The notes under the pieces: generated by a model | What the model was told of the DNA's origin: nothing | Databases searched by the model: none | Seen by the model: only the letters and a program-made list of their open reading frames with translations | Part shown: one piece after another, positions 27,201 through 38,589 of the stretch | Position numbering within the stretch: the first letter of the stretch is position 1 | How the letters are laid out: the number at the start of each line of letters is the position of its first letter | Translations under genes and position numbers: made by a program | Assembly (NCBI GenBank): GCA_035222895.1 | Contig: JAVYIG010004971.1 | Coordinates: forward strand, 1-64,000 | Length of the DNA: 64,000 nt | Source of the DNA: Strongylocentrotus droebachiensis | Taxonomy: Eukaryota; Echinodermata; Echinoidea; Camarodonta; Strongylocentrotidae | Direction of reading: 5' to 3'

Positions 27201-30200
27201 GTTTATGTAGGTTTAGAAACGAGGTCTGCTGCAAGACAAGAATGCGTTTTTCCATTCTATCCCCCGATCTTATCAATATCAGGTGATCTGCAGCAGGTAT
27301 TGCAATATGAAATTGTCCCCATTTCCGTTATGCTGGTATCCTTCTGGGACGTTCAATGTTTATCAAAATATTGGGCCCATAAGTTGTGTACAAAATCTAT
27401 ACGAAAATTCCGCCATTCAAATATGAGGGTGAATTATAGTTTCTCTTTCTGGGAGCGAGTGGGTGGTACGTCCATGGACCTATGCCGTATGTCGATCGTT
27501 CCTTCGTCATTTCAGATCTGCGGCAGATCACCTAATTCGTCAGCATTGACGAATTCCAGTCTGGCTAATTTTGATATAATTTCAAAAATATTCTTCCTCC
27601 TCTTTTCAAATACCTTCTTGATAAGTAGGTATTTTCGTTTTATTCCAGTTACTAAAAGCTATTACTAAATAAGTATCCCTTCATAATAATAAGTGTAGGG
27701 GGTCGGCAGGAGGGGGTGAAGGTAAGGGACTAGGGGCCAGAGCCACATCTAGTTTGAAATTTCCAATATTTGGCAACCGCCATATCTCAGTTGAGTTACC
27801 AAATTTGTGTCGACCATATTATGACGGAAATAAGTTTTCATCAAAATAAAAGTGCCCACAATTTGCTCACTCGCGAAATATGGAAAGAGGAAGTTAAGGA
27901 TATTTGGGAAACAGAAGTCAGCCTCTGAAAAATGCCCCTACGATTTGTTTCTTGTTAATATAAAAACATGCTCAGGAATCAGGTTCCTGTTCCTTTGCAA
28001 CGTCATAAGACTCGATTGACACGCCCTCCGAATAGAAGCCTATACTCGCGCCTCGCGACAAACGCTTCCATTCTTCCAAACAATGTCCGACTTGACAGCA
28101 CAAGAAGAAAAGTTTTTCTTTTTCACCATGAAGTGAAAAACCAACTACGTCAAGGACAGTCCCTACTCTTTCCCATCAAAACGTGACTATTCAACTTGAT
28201 ATTTAGACTGTCTGTTCCCCATGTCTGGCAAGTACCTATACAGAAGCCAAAAACCTCACTCTCCACCCTGGTCACACCTGCAAATCCAACTCCAGAGCGA
28301 CAATACAGACCCAACCACAAAGTACATTCCTCCGAATGGCCACGATATTGTTCGATTCGGCAATGTGTCAGGGGTTTCACCACAGCGTTTACTTTGGGTG
28401 CACCAATGTCTTGTGTCAAGAGTCTCTCGTGTCATTCAATTGTCTCCTTGTGACATCGTAAACATGACCTCTCACGAAAGATGTATTTGTGAAGGGCAAG
28501 CAAGACGAGTGTAAACTCTCAAACTCCTCTTCAAGCTCAAGGGGAAACTTAATACGCCCATGCAGGGGGAAACACCTCAACACTCAAGTGCAGCCCATTT
28601 CTCATCATGCTCCTAACTGCCAACCCCCTCCCCTATTGGAAGCACGGGCGCTATTTCATGCTTTGTTTCAGAAATCACAAATTACTACAGTGATAATTAA
28701 TACATATAATACACTCTTAGTAAATCGTTGCATTTAGCTGATTGATAAGGGACGAATTGTTCAAGAATTGGGACAGTTCGCCCTTGCTCTAAAACCAGTG
28801 TCCCTTCTTAATAACGTCAGTAGCTTGTCAGAATGAACAGAATTGTAGAACAAGTTAGCAATAGCATAAAATGTGGATTATATTACGAGGAGTTATAACC
28901 ATCACTAAATAAAACAGTGTATTTCCTTATAAGTACCATGGTAAACTGTGTCATGATCATGATGATCGAGATGAAATCATATTACTCGTAACACTGTTGA
29001 CTGTTTATAATAATAGTAGAACACCTATGCTTAATTGATATCGAACACTTTAATGACAATGCCAAGTGTTATCTAACAGAATATATGCAAAGATATCTGC
29101 ACATGTATTAGGCTACTGCATAAACTACGTTATTCCAGGGAGTTGGCTGGTTATTCTGTATCAAACAATTATTACATACATTGATCGATAAGCTACAGAG
29201 TCGGAATAGATTAGAGTGATTATTGTTGAAATGGTATGAATTAAGACACCTGCCCCCCCCCCCCCCTCCCGCGTACAGAAAAGCTAGGGGCATAACAAAG
29301 CTGTATCGACACTTTGTGATTATTTCTCAATGAGTCATGCACCTCAACGAATTGTTATTCAAAGAAATATTTCAACAATTATGGTCTCCATTTATACCGC
29401 ACGGAATATCATTTCATCCGCTCCCACAGCTACTTTTTTTTCTTCTAAGTTCTATACAGGCATATATTATAATAGCGGGCTTTTACACTGTTCAGAGCCA
29501 GACGACAATAGGGGCATTGTAGTGTGGGTGGGTTATTCGTAACAAATGGCTCAATTCGATTCTGAGGCCCGTTTCTAGAAACCGACGTTAGTCTTACGTA
29601 TTGACTATAACATCAGCGTTAGTAAGTTACATGTCAATTTCAATCACAAATAATTAAGCAACAACCATTTATCATTATGGTCATGAATCGATAACCACTC
29701 TTGTGAATACTTACTGCTGGTGTTGAAACGAAAACTTCCAAGGTAAACTAAAAGAGCAGAGCAACTTCTGACCAATTTCCGTCGAAGAGTAAATTTGATT
29801 TTACCAGACCTAAAAAGTCCCTTTAATGTGGATGATCTGATCTTCAGGAAAAGGGAGTTTGTTCCTAATCTAGGTACCTCGATGGAACAGGAGATTTCAA
29901 GGCGGAAGTCACATCTTGAAGAGGAAACCCCAACATTTTTGATAAGCCAGGAAAAAACGACAGGAAAAAAATACAGGAGACGATTTCTTTTTGAGGTTTC
30001 CATATCCTTCCCTCGATGTAACGAGCTAACAATGAATAGGTCTGGATTTAAAAGACAAATCGTACCTTGGTAGCAAACTACTCTATAGAAAAGCAGAAAA
30101 ATCAAAGTAGACCGGTGCAAAATTGAATGAAATCGGACAGAAAAATTGTGAATTTATCAATCTTTGAAAGTTATAGTCACTTAATTAAGCACGGGATCTT

Positions 30201-32896
30201 CAAATTATTTTTAGTCCGATTTATTTCAACTTTCGCCATTCTATTTATTTATTTTTTTTTGTTTTCATACAAATGGACGTATTACAATGGTTGGATTGCT
30301 ATATAATGAAATGGGTCTGCATGGATGATGAAATGGGTCTGGAACTCTGGATAATGAGATACACCTTCTGGATTTTACATTCACTTAATTGCACCCATGT
30401 TGCAGATAGATGACGCACTGATGAATGTCGAATGGTTTTAGCATAGTACTGTTATAAGCATCTTTCCGCGTCGTGCACGTTCAAATTTTCACGTTATGCT
30501 AATGTATAGATGACTATAATAAATGATATCATACCTTTTGAATCAAATAAATGGATAATTTATATTATATTAGAATGAACTCATGGATGAGTCCTTTATT
30601 CAAGTGTTACTGATAATTATTACGAAAAGAACGTATTAGTTTTCTGGAGTAACTTAATGGAATTAAGTAATTAACCGCCAGATGGTGATACCATGATTTG
30701 TAACAGCAAAAACCATTATCAATAATACTTCGTGGAAAGCCTCCGCCTTTCAAATTACTATAAGATGCCAAAATATGATAGTAGCTAGTAGTATATGAAT
30801 GTATATATATACAGGTAGTAGCCTTACATACAAACAAACAAAATCTCACAACTTGCAAGGTACGATAAAAACCAATAAACGTATTTCATTTACTTTTCAC
30901 TTTATAGGCAGAGTGGTGACGAGATATTTTCTTTGAACACTTGGTCAAAATTGCTGTCAAATAGGAGGCCAAACTTACATAACTTATATCTATCTGAAAC
31001 ATCATAGACATTATTTTTAAAGTTTTCTTCGGGTCTGTATGATTTCAAAAACAAATACTTTATAAAAAATACAAAATCTACTTTGTATGGCTCAAAACTA
31101 AAATATCATCAGTTAGCATTTTTTCTCCATTAATTGCATTCTGAAAATACGATACTGTGTCTAGGAGCTTAGGAAGCTCTATCCAATGTCTAGCTAATAA
31201 ACTTTATCTGACACGCTTTCAGGCCATCTTGTCATGATATTTCTCAAAAAATGTCTTTTCCAGACATAGTTTGATCCCAGTCTATGGGTTAGTCACATAC
31301 GTGCTAGAGTTCCAGGCAATCTCTGGATTGGGCGTTAGTGAGTCATGCCTTTAAAGGTTCTCGACAACTTTTCAAACATAGACATTGAATAATCAGTCTG
31401 TATACAACAAGGTGGTGAGAAACAAGTCAAGCAAGCTAATTATGGACGGGAAGAAAAAATTGTTTTTTTTTCTTCATATCGTGATTTTCAGCAAGTTATG
31501 ATTCTATGATACATGATGTAGGCATAAAGTGAACTATGGTCCTATATACAATCATCTACGTGTACTACAGATCAAATTCGACGTTGTATTTTGCAAAATA
31601 ATCTATTTCCCCCGCAACATATTGTCCTCTCGCATTATTGGATTTTCTAGCAAATCCCATGATATATCACAGGGGCTTTCGTTTATTTCCAGGTACTTAG
31701 CTGCCACCGGACTGTACACCGTAAATTCATTAGATGACAAATTGGCTTTAGTTTAGGGCCATGCATATCTATACAACATCAAAATGGTCGCATCTTATCT
31801 GTCGGCAGATCTAACACGCTGTAGGATTGACCCCACCCTTGCCTTTACTAGAACATCTGTCACATTTATCGTGTTTATTCGAAACATTCATTAGACCCGC
31901 ACTAATTGAATTCGTGGACACGCAATGATGATCAAATGCGGTTAAAAAAGCGGTTTTCATTTGTTATTACTGAAATTAAATATATACCTAAACCACTAGA
32001 AAAGAAATAACTTCATTTATAAATACGATCGCAACTACTTCCTAAAAATCAACCTGAGGAAATTTCAATAGCCTTGTACATCATCTATTGAAATCTGCGA
32101 AAATGACAATACTAGGGGATATAAATTCAAATTCACCTTTAGTTGATTTTTGTTTGTCCAAAATAGTTGCGATCGTGTTCATACATGTATATCTTACCAT
32201 TGGTTAATTAAAAAAAAATAACTCACTCACAGTCACATCATTTTGTACTTCATTACTGTGATTTCCTTTGAAAATGACTTGGCAGTACTAGGGAATGAAT
32301 GAATGAATGTCCACTGACCAAAGATAAATAGAAAGCCAACGATAAACCAAATAAAGTGCAGGGGCGGCGCGAACGTTATGCATACAAAATCATTACAACA
32401 AAAGTAGGCAAGATACAAGATTGGAGGCAATACATGTTTCAGAAGGGAGGTAATGTATTCATATTCCTAGACAAAAGGAAAGACAAAATAGAGGAAAATC
32501 AATGTTTCAAACAAGAAAACAAAATGGTGGTGTTGGTGGTGAGGGAAAGGGGTGAGGAGGTGGTTTTAGAGATGGTTATCGGGTGCTAATTCCTGGCCGA
32601 GACACCGGATACAGGAAATGGGTTTGTTCCTGTTGATCTATAGAACGACTCCAAGAGCCCTGTGGATTTATTATCAATGCTCCATCGGTGCAGATCGGTG
32701 TATCAAAAGCCCATTCTTCCTTTGGTTTTTCCAAGGAATTCCTCCATTTCGTCCTTCCTACATTGCCCTCATAATAATGCAGATCCACATACCAGCTTAC
32801 GTAATGCGCTTTCGAAAGTGAAAATTGAAAAGGAAATCGTCTTCTGATGTGAGAAAGAAAGGGAGAGAGCATGGAGCTACTAGAGAGAGTGTGTGA

Positions 32897-32928
<32 letters not shown>

Positions 32929-35757
32929 AGGAGAGAGAAAAATGGGGGGGGGGGGTAGGAGAGTAAGAATGAGAGATTTGGGTGATGCAAGGAGAAGAAT
33001 GTTTATAAATAATTTGTAATTTGTTTGATTTGAAATTGAATGGAATAAAAAATGTTTGTTCATTCCAAATCATTTGTTCTTCAGTTATTTATAGTTGTGA
33101 AAACTTGTTTACTTCCAGAAAAAAATACGTTTGAACGTTTAAGAGGTATTTATGTCGAGTACAGGTATACATTTAAGATTATATCTTCCACATTTTATGC
33201 AATCACTAATGAGGAAGTTACGGCAAGATTTTCATACTTTATCAAGGGAGTTGGTTGTTAAAATGTCTCATGCATAAAATTCCCTGAAACGTCTGCATTT
33301 TTCTCCGGGGAAATCACAAAATCAGTAACTCAGATGCTTAACATCTCTCTTGAAGCTCATGCAAATTACAGGGTCTAGTCGTTTCATTCGCTTTAAATTA
33401 AGAAAATATCCCAGTCATACCGGTCTATGAAAGTATGAAGTTTTAATGCAGGTCTATCTGGGAATGAGATTATAAGACAAGCTACCCACCACGAGTAGAA
33501 TGAACGGATTTGGAGGTACAAGTGTATTAAAGCGTATTACTCATTTCATTTCCTCCAATATTATTAATCTTTTGCCATTTGTTAACACTACTTTATTGAC
33601 TATAGAGAGCTCAATAATCTTGAACTTATTTATAAAGCCTTTGCCCAAGCTAAATAGATAGCATATAATTATGTATACATATACATGATAATGATATACA
33701 TGTTTGTACATAATACATGTACGAATACCCTCCCAGCTCTCAACGATGATGTGCAGCATACGAGACTGACGTTCTCTTCTTCTTTTCTGAATGTTTTCGA
33801 ATCGAAATATTTTCGGATTTCTCCCAAATCCATGACAAATCTTCCTCTTTGACCTGTGACCTGCATTTTCTACAATCGGGCCAAGAACTTTCTCCTATTT
33901 CTAAGTCTTGTTAGGGTCTCAGAAGTGAAACTTGATGTCCATATTCTCAGACGCTGGGACCTAGTGTGATTCGCCAATGTTATTTACTTTTTCACAAGGC
34001 GTCTGCAGTGTTTTGATAGACGTGCATGCTCGTGTGTAAAAGCTTAACGGAGCACATGACCTCAGATGACCTTTGAACTCTGAAAGGATGTAGGTCAGTC
34101 TACGGGAGGGCTTGAAGAGCGTGTCATTTGATCAGATGTTGAGTCAAAGAATTTCACTAAAAATCGATGGCATCTCAAAGCTACCACTAAATAGTCGTTA
34201 ATACGCATAATTGCCAAATCACAACCCTGGATACAACTTTGAATACAGTACAGGGAATTTATGAAACAGCGTATTTTGAGGCATATTATCAAACTTTGTG
34301 TTCGAACTAACAAAGTGCGAATATTTATTACCAGGAAGTGATAATAACAATGGCTGTAATTTCAATATAAGTAGTATTTAGTTCATTCATTTAAAAAGTA
34401 TTGAATCCAGTATTGAGGAAGTTGCTTCTGTAAATTCAATATGGGTGACATTTGGAACGATTGCATTCCATAGTATATTCCAAATGTTCAGTATCACTAA
34501 ATGCCTTTTCCTTGAAAATTTGCATCATAATTATCTCTGACCCAGTTTTACACATAAAGCTTACTGATTATAAAACACGTGTATCGGCGACAATTGCTCC
34601 GCAGTCAAATTATGACATAATCCGACTTCTTAACTTGTTATCCCTGGACCCAAGACTACATCCGAACCTAACCCTAAACCTAACCGAATCCCCATCATGA
34701 TACAAACAATGATATCTTTTTCCTTTATCTGTGAAAAAAAATATAGCCTGGAGCGATTGACCAATTCACAAATAACAAGGTGACTTTGATAAACTTTTGG
34801 CAAATAGATATTTAATAACTTCGTTAATAATGATGTGTAAGTTGATTGGAAGTTGGTTGGAGGTTGGTTAGAAACTTAGAATGAGTCAATAATGATCAAG
34901 ATGGTATATGAAAAAGCTTTTGTGTTCTTACCTTGCTTTAGCGATGCATATTTGCCACCAAATTCGAATGCACCTTGTGGACAGCTATCCTCTAGGATGA
35001 AGTAATTTGCTTTCGTCAGTCCAGGTTTGGTGGAGGACTTCAAGACCCTGGTTCCACTGTCCACTCCTAAGTGACGTCCATCGTTGTCCCTTAGTACCAG
35101 GTGACCGGATGTGAAGATGAGTGTGAACTGTGTCTGTTCGTTCGCTGTACCAGCAAGCTGCCCGTCGGCTTGGACAAACTTTCCATTGAAGGCCTCAAGG
35201 CCGTACTTTCCCTTGCCCAGGTAGACAAGGGTGAGTGTGGAATCAGCTCCCCAGGGAACCAGTTCGTCTACAACCACACTGTCTTCACCCTCCTCACTGG
35301 TCTTGAGATGTGCGTAGCGTTGGTGCTGGACGTTCTTCATGCAGACCTGTGGATGGATGGCCAGCTGGACAGTCCAGTTTGCTGAGGGGTTGTTGGAGCT
35401 GGAGTCACTGCAGATCAGCTCCTCACCACTGCAAGCCAGGTACCTCTGGTGAGAAACATTCTTGAGGGCCCATTTGCCATCTGTTTTCATCTCGATCTCG
35501 AATCCTGTATCCGTGTCTTCCGTCCTGTCCTCACAATTGCAATAGACGTTACCGTTTTTATCTGCAGAGAGGAAGTTACCAGAGGGCGCCTTCAAGTAGC
35601 TGATCGTGCTGCTCTCTTCTTGCTCTAAGATCCATACTTGCTTGGCTTTTAACGTTGCTCCTGAGGCATTGACTTTGCCACCGAACTTCTCAGCAGTCAG
35701 ATATCTGCCGGCCGAGTTGACCAGGCCAAATTTGTATTTTAAATTCATAGCAGGCAT
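6082..35757 (-). CDS. FSCN1: Fascin, actin-bundling protein (coding span, four coding exons)
   Basis: Fascin cross-links parallel actin filaments in microvilli, filopodia and egg cortex; this role is family knowledge. On the minus strand four segments join at canonical GT/AG sites: 35757-34932, 7502-7322, 6998-6718 and 6287-6082. They total 1494 nt, giving 497 residues plus TAA, the usual fascin length (about 493-496). The start MPAMNLKYKFG follows a stretch free of other ATGs. The family layout of four beta-trefoil domains implies boundaries near residues 135, 255 and 380 (inferred). The N-terminal stretch KVNASGATLKAKQVW is the conserved actin-binding and PKC-regulated segment. Thr35 here aligns with the phosphorylated Ser39 of vertebrate fascin. 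The C-terminus ends KDTLWEF. No frameshift or internal stop was seen. Intron sizes are 27,429, 323 and 430 bp. I recognise the family with high confidence; the symbol follows vertebrate naming. Confidence 0.95.
6718..6998 (-). CDS. FSCN1: Fascin third coding exon (residues 336-430)
   Basis: The acceptor CTTTTGTATAG precedes GGACCAGGCGGAC at 6998, completing Lys336 and then Asp-Gln-Ala-Asp-Cys. It encodes the highly conserved MHVRAPGGKYVGVRDNGHL and FIFRLLNRPKLVLKCPHGF segments, the end of trefoil domain 3 and start of 4. The donor is ATCCAAG|GTTGGTTC at 6718, a weaker match to consensus than the other two donors. Confidence 0.93.
7322..7502 (-). CDS. FSCN1: Fascin second coding exon (residues 276-336)
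   Basis: The acceptor TTACCCGTAG is followed at 7502 by GTGAAGATGTTTC, completing Gly276 then Glu-Asp-Val-Ser-Phe-Lys. The exon encodes the fascin stretch ETFQLEFVDTDKYAIRVCD, then KFWKSVATGIQANG. It ends ...TCAAA|GTAAGTAA at 7322, a strong donor, after two bases of Lys336. It belongs to trefoil domain 3. Confidence 0.93.
7503..11735. other. Fascin intron 1, 3' part: no gene seen
   Basis: AT-rich intron sequence with no recognisable coding segment. It holds a perfect 16-bp tandem duplication at 8573-8604 (unit ACGATTGTACGGCCAT) and a short ATTGATATC repeat near 10010-10035. The open frames here are short and lack family features. Confidence 0.6.
11795..11985 (+). repeat. Purine-only tract
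   Basis: About 190 bases of nearly pure G and A (AAAGG/GAAAA permutations), with the complementary pyrimidine strand. It lies inside the hAT-type element between G-rich ends. The Lys-rich or Phe/Ser-rich open frames it yields are artefacts of composition. Confidence 0.9.
12300..14160 (+). repeat. Satellite-like array of ~120-135-bp units
   Basis: Roughly ten or more diverged units share a pattern: a GCTCGCTCGCC block, an AAAATAGAAATAACA-like stretch, then a CCTGACCTGCAAC or CCTGACATGGAAC block, then a TGTACCA-like stretch. Three units (anchored at CGCCAAAA 12943, 13072, 13206) are nearly identical, with spacings of 129 and 134 bp, showing recent local amplification. Confidence 0.8.
14240..15237. 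other. Fascin intron 1 segment with CT microsatellites
   Basis: CT tracts occur at about 14841-14872 and 14935-15022. The remainder is unique AT-rich intron. No gene is seen. Confidence 0.6.
15238..16117. mobile_element. Foldback mariner/Tc1-type element, near-perfect palindrome
   Basis: The element begins CAGTGCGTCCCAGAAAAAAC after TA (15236-15237) and ends with the complement before TA (16118-16119). Left arm 15238-15666 and right arm 15689-16117 are each 429 bp and complementary over their whole length with scattered mismatches. A 22-nt loop separates them. A TA target duplication and CAGTGCGTCC-like ends fit Tc1/mariner. No transposase is encoded. It lies in fascin intron 1, so a fascin pre-mRNA would contain a long double-stranded hairpin. 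Confidence 0.88.
16118..19928. other. Fascin intron 1, unique AT-rich sequence
   Basis: No gene, RNA or bounded repeat is recognised. A G15 run lies at 16817-16831. A TGACCTCACGACCTCA stretch near 18809 is an imperfect direct repeat of a nuclear-receptor-like half-site. Confidence 0.5.
19929..20140. repeat. Inverted repeat, 90-bp arms with 32-nt loop
   Basis: Left arm 19929-20018 is the complement of right arm 20051-20140, with only one mismatch noticed (CACAGC versus CACTGC context). No terminal motif or target duplication typical of a known transposon was seen. A transcript would fold into a stem of about 90 bp. Confidence 0.85.
20868..20880 (+). promoter_or_regulatory. Perfect DR1 nuclear-receptor element
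   Basis: The plus strand reads AGGTCAAAGGTCA, two identical half-sites one base apart, the textbook HNF4/RXR-type DR1. It lies inside fascin intron 1, 14 kb downstream of the first coding exon. It is outside any repeat I could identify. Confidence 0.4.
32850..32942 (+). repeat. GA microsatellite
   Basis: Interrupted GAGAGAAAGA repeats end next to a G12 run (32944-32955). Its complement creates an artefactual Ser/Leu-rich open frame on the minus strand. Confidence 0.9.
33850..34097. promoter_or_regulatory. Cluster of nuclear-receptor half-sites in fascin intron 1
   Basis: On the minus strand 33862-33850 reads AGGTCA-C-AGGTCA, a perfect DR1. At 34079-34057 it reads AGTTCA-A-AGGTCA-TCTG-AGGTCA, a near-perfect DR1 overlapping a perfect DR4. 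A further AGGTCA is on the plus strand at 34092-34097. The cluster lies about 0.8-1.1 kb downstream of the first coding exon. DR1 and DR4 are typical sites for RXR-type dimers and HNF4. Regulatory use is inferred. Confidence 0.45.
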
Positions 35758-35791
35758 TGTGAAATAGGTTGATGTCCTCAAACGACCACTT
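34932..35791 (-). CDS. FSCN1: Fascin first coding exon (residues 1-275 plus first base of 276) with 34-nt 5'UTR
   Basis: On the minus strand the acceptor TTTCTTTCAG ends at 35792, so the exon starts at 35791. It has 34 untranslated bases without an ATG, then the start codon at 35757-35755. Coding runs to 34932, where CAAG|GTAAGAAC is a near-consensus donor, and stops after one base of a Gly codon. It covers trefoil domains 1 and 2 and the start of 3. The acceptor upstream of the ATG shows that at least one further 5' leader exon exists. Confidence 0.93.
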
Positions 35792-38589
35792 CTGAAAGAA
35801 AGATAAAAAAAAAAAAACATTTGAATAGGGAATTTAATGATTCAATTAAACATGCAATATTCCGATTGTTGAGTCCATGATTTAAAGGCCCCAAACTGCG
35901 ATAATAGGAGGGTGGAAATGTAGTGTTTTCTGACCAGGGACCTGATAGACAGATGTAGAAATTAGTTCAAAGTCCTCAGTAAGTCAACGTGAACTTCAAT
36001 CATGACACTTGGGATGAACTGAAGCATTAGTATACACGTACGTATCCCTACATAAAAACTGTATACTCTTTGTGTTTTGTATATGTAAATGTTCTTGAAC
36101 CTACACAAATCCAGGGGCCTACGAGGCAGGCGAAGCCGATAAGTGACGACAGCTAGCAGTATCAAACGTTGCTACTAAAACGCATGTAACTGATCAATTA
36201 TCAAGCTTAGAGCGTTTGGCAATGCTCATGAGTGTTTACATAACATGACAAATAATAGTATGATCGTTTAAAGTGCAGTGGCAATTTAGTACAATACAAG
36301 TCAACTGGTAGTAAATAGATAACCTATATGACTTGATAACAAACGAAGTGATTTCTGTAGTAGTCATGCAAGCATCCATCTTTCTACTTCTGAGGGGTAC
36401 CTTGATTGTGTCTTACAACCAACCAAAGAAATACACATTTGGAGTAGATTATCGCCAATTATTCTTATCTATATTATGGAACATGAAATGACATAAATAT
36501 AAAAATGAGAAGTGTGCCTTCAGAGTGAGCTGAGCTGAGCACCACTTAAGAACGACGCCCTCAACCCATGATACCAGTGCCCCCCCCCCCCACCAGATAT
36601 CTGGACCTACGCCAACATTACATTCACGAGAATGAACAACCGAACATCTAAACTCGTCAAAATTCACAATCCTATGCTGTTAGACGCCACTCCATCTGGA
36701 AAACCATCGGATATTTCTATTAAATGTTCACATGAGGTTAATATACCGGAAGTAACAGGTTACACATAGCGACTTCCTCACAAGTGCCACGCCCATTTTG
36801 TGTTCTTCCCAAAAGATCTGAGTGTTAAGCCATCCGGCTTTTACTGTTCCTGAGCAAATGTTTACAATGTCTCTAGAGTTTAATGTTTTATGGACTTCCT
36901 GGTCTCTTACACCAAACCTTCCAAAATTTTAATGAGAGGATAAATAATTTTGTTCAGCACAAAGAATGCACCGACATTGGACGATATTAAGACTGGGCAG
37001 CAAGTTAAGATTAACAGGATTTATCAGTGTTACCCTTTCTAACAAAAAAGCATGCTATTTAAGAATTTGAGAAAAATCATCAATCATCGCACCAAAATTG
37101 ATATGAAAACATTTTGTGTTGTTCTGTGTTTCTCTTTGGAATCGTTCACTATTAACAGTTAACACCGAATCCCTCTCTGTGTGAAAATAAAATGACTGCC
37201 TGCCTCTCCACGCATTCTGATTCTGTGACAATTACGTGCGTCGTTTGTCACGGTTGGCCTCGCAGATCTTTTGTTCAAAACCAAGCCATTTCATTCTCCC
37301 ATTCCAACCCTTTTGTCAAAGGGCTTCCAGGGTGCCCGTTTGCTTAATGTTACACCCCATGAAATCTGAAAGGACTTCTATTCTTATGCAAAATAGTTTC
37401 TGGGTTCCCCGCCAGCTCGCCATTTGAGAAGAGAAATCACAACGGTAGTTGGGCTCCCATATTACTCATTCAAGGGAGCAAGGTACAAACCAACGTTCAT
37501 AGTGCAGGGAACAAATCAGGGGCGTTAACTTTGCAGCCCGACAATGCCTTCTAAGTTCAATCGGTTTCTAATTAACAAATACTTAGTCCTTTACATAATC
37601 ATTACCCATTTCAAAGATAATGAAGTATTAAAGGACGGAGGGATCAAGCATTCCCCTCTTCCAAATCAAAATAGACGATGTGACAACTATCAAATATGAA
37701 TAAGAAAAAAGTACGTTTAACTGTAAAGGCCTACGTAGAAGGCAAAGATCTCGTTCGCTGCCCTGGAGAAGTAAATCACCGCATTATTTATCATCAATAT
37801 ATACAAATAACTATGAGATTACTGATCAAATAATAAATAACAGTTGAATCAATAATAGATCAACAGAATGATCATCCTCTTTACTTTATTATCTTTACAA
37901 GAAAGAAATGGAAGATAACTCCCATGTCTGATGTCACTGCAAAAATAATATGTTAATGTAGGCATATATTATGTTTGAATGCAATTACATGAAAAAGTCT
38001 CTACGTTATAATAGTAGTGAATGATATTTCTAAGACAGAAAGGTGAAAGCTTTACAGGGCCATCTTGGAAAGCAGTTTTTATGAACTGAAGAGACTACCC
38101 TGTATAACGAGCCCCGAGTAATACATAATTAAATAAAAGGGAAAGGAGCTGAACTACTGCATCAAGACTATCGTATGTCCCTGGGTTGAAGCAAAGAGTT
38201 TTTTTAGAAAAAAGAACTGAACTAGTGAGGTGAAGGGGGAAACAACTGAAGACATTGGTTGTTGATTGACTTGGTAAGTGGTACCACCATACCAGGAAGG
38301 GAAAATATTTGTAATAAGATATCAACATAGTCACAGGGAAATAACAACATTTCCCTGAGGATGTTTGTTATACATAAATACAGCATAATGGTTTCCTTTG
38401 CCACGTGGAACAATATGTTTCATTTTCATTCCAGGGATACTGGGATAAAATTGCATATTCTATTATCTGACCCCTTTCACCAACCAATAGTTTCTCTTCT
38501 TATTTATGCAAACTCATTGTGTATTGCTGTTGGTACATAAAATCAAATCAAATGTATGCCTTATTGATCAAAAGATTGTATTACGCTAA
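35792..38589. other. Leader intron of fascin, proximal part
   Basis: If the leader exon near 46.4 kb is right, this is intron. It contains a C12 run at 36580-36591 and unique sequence. Just before the LINE a 10-bp unit, ACGCTAACTA, is tandemly duplicated (38583-38602). No gene was found. Confidence 0.5.

Larger units (their letters stand above)
20141..33849. other. Fascin intron 1, main body: no gene supported
   Basis: 13.7 kb of mostly unique AT-rich DNA. Items seen: the DR1 at 20868, a 17-bp tandem duplication at 21827-21860, C-runs at 23401-23411 and about 23563-23572, a 14-bp tandem duplication at 27017-27044, a C14 run at 29253-29266, and a GA tract at 32850-32942 followed by a G12. A GC-richer patch at about 28150-28620 and an open frame at 29795-30073 are unassigned. 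Open frames of up to 180 codons here show no family features. Confidence 0.5.

Noticed and set aside
27126-27668. 180-codon open frame on the plus strand
   Set aside because: No domain or composition signal. It contains inverted repeats (GGTGATCTGC/GCAGATCACC and AATTCGTCA/TGACGAATT) and is probably chance or repeat-derived.
28150-28620. GC-richer patch with open frames on both strands
   Set aside because: No splice-flanked frame or recognised domain; could be an old repeat but cannot be supported.
32576-33073. 165-codon minus-strand open frame
   Set aside because: Its middle is the translated GA microsatellite; the flanks have no family features.
34660-34682. CCTAACCCTAAACCTAACC, telomere-like repeat
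   Set aside because: Only three imperfect units; too short and degenerate for an interstitial telomere.
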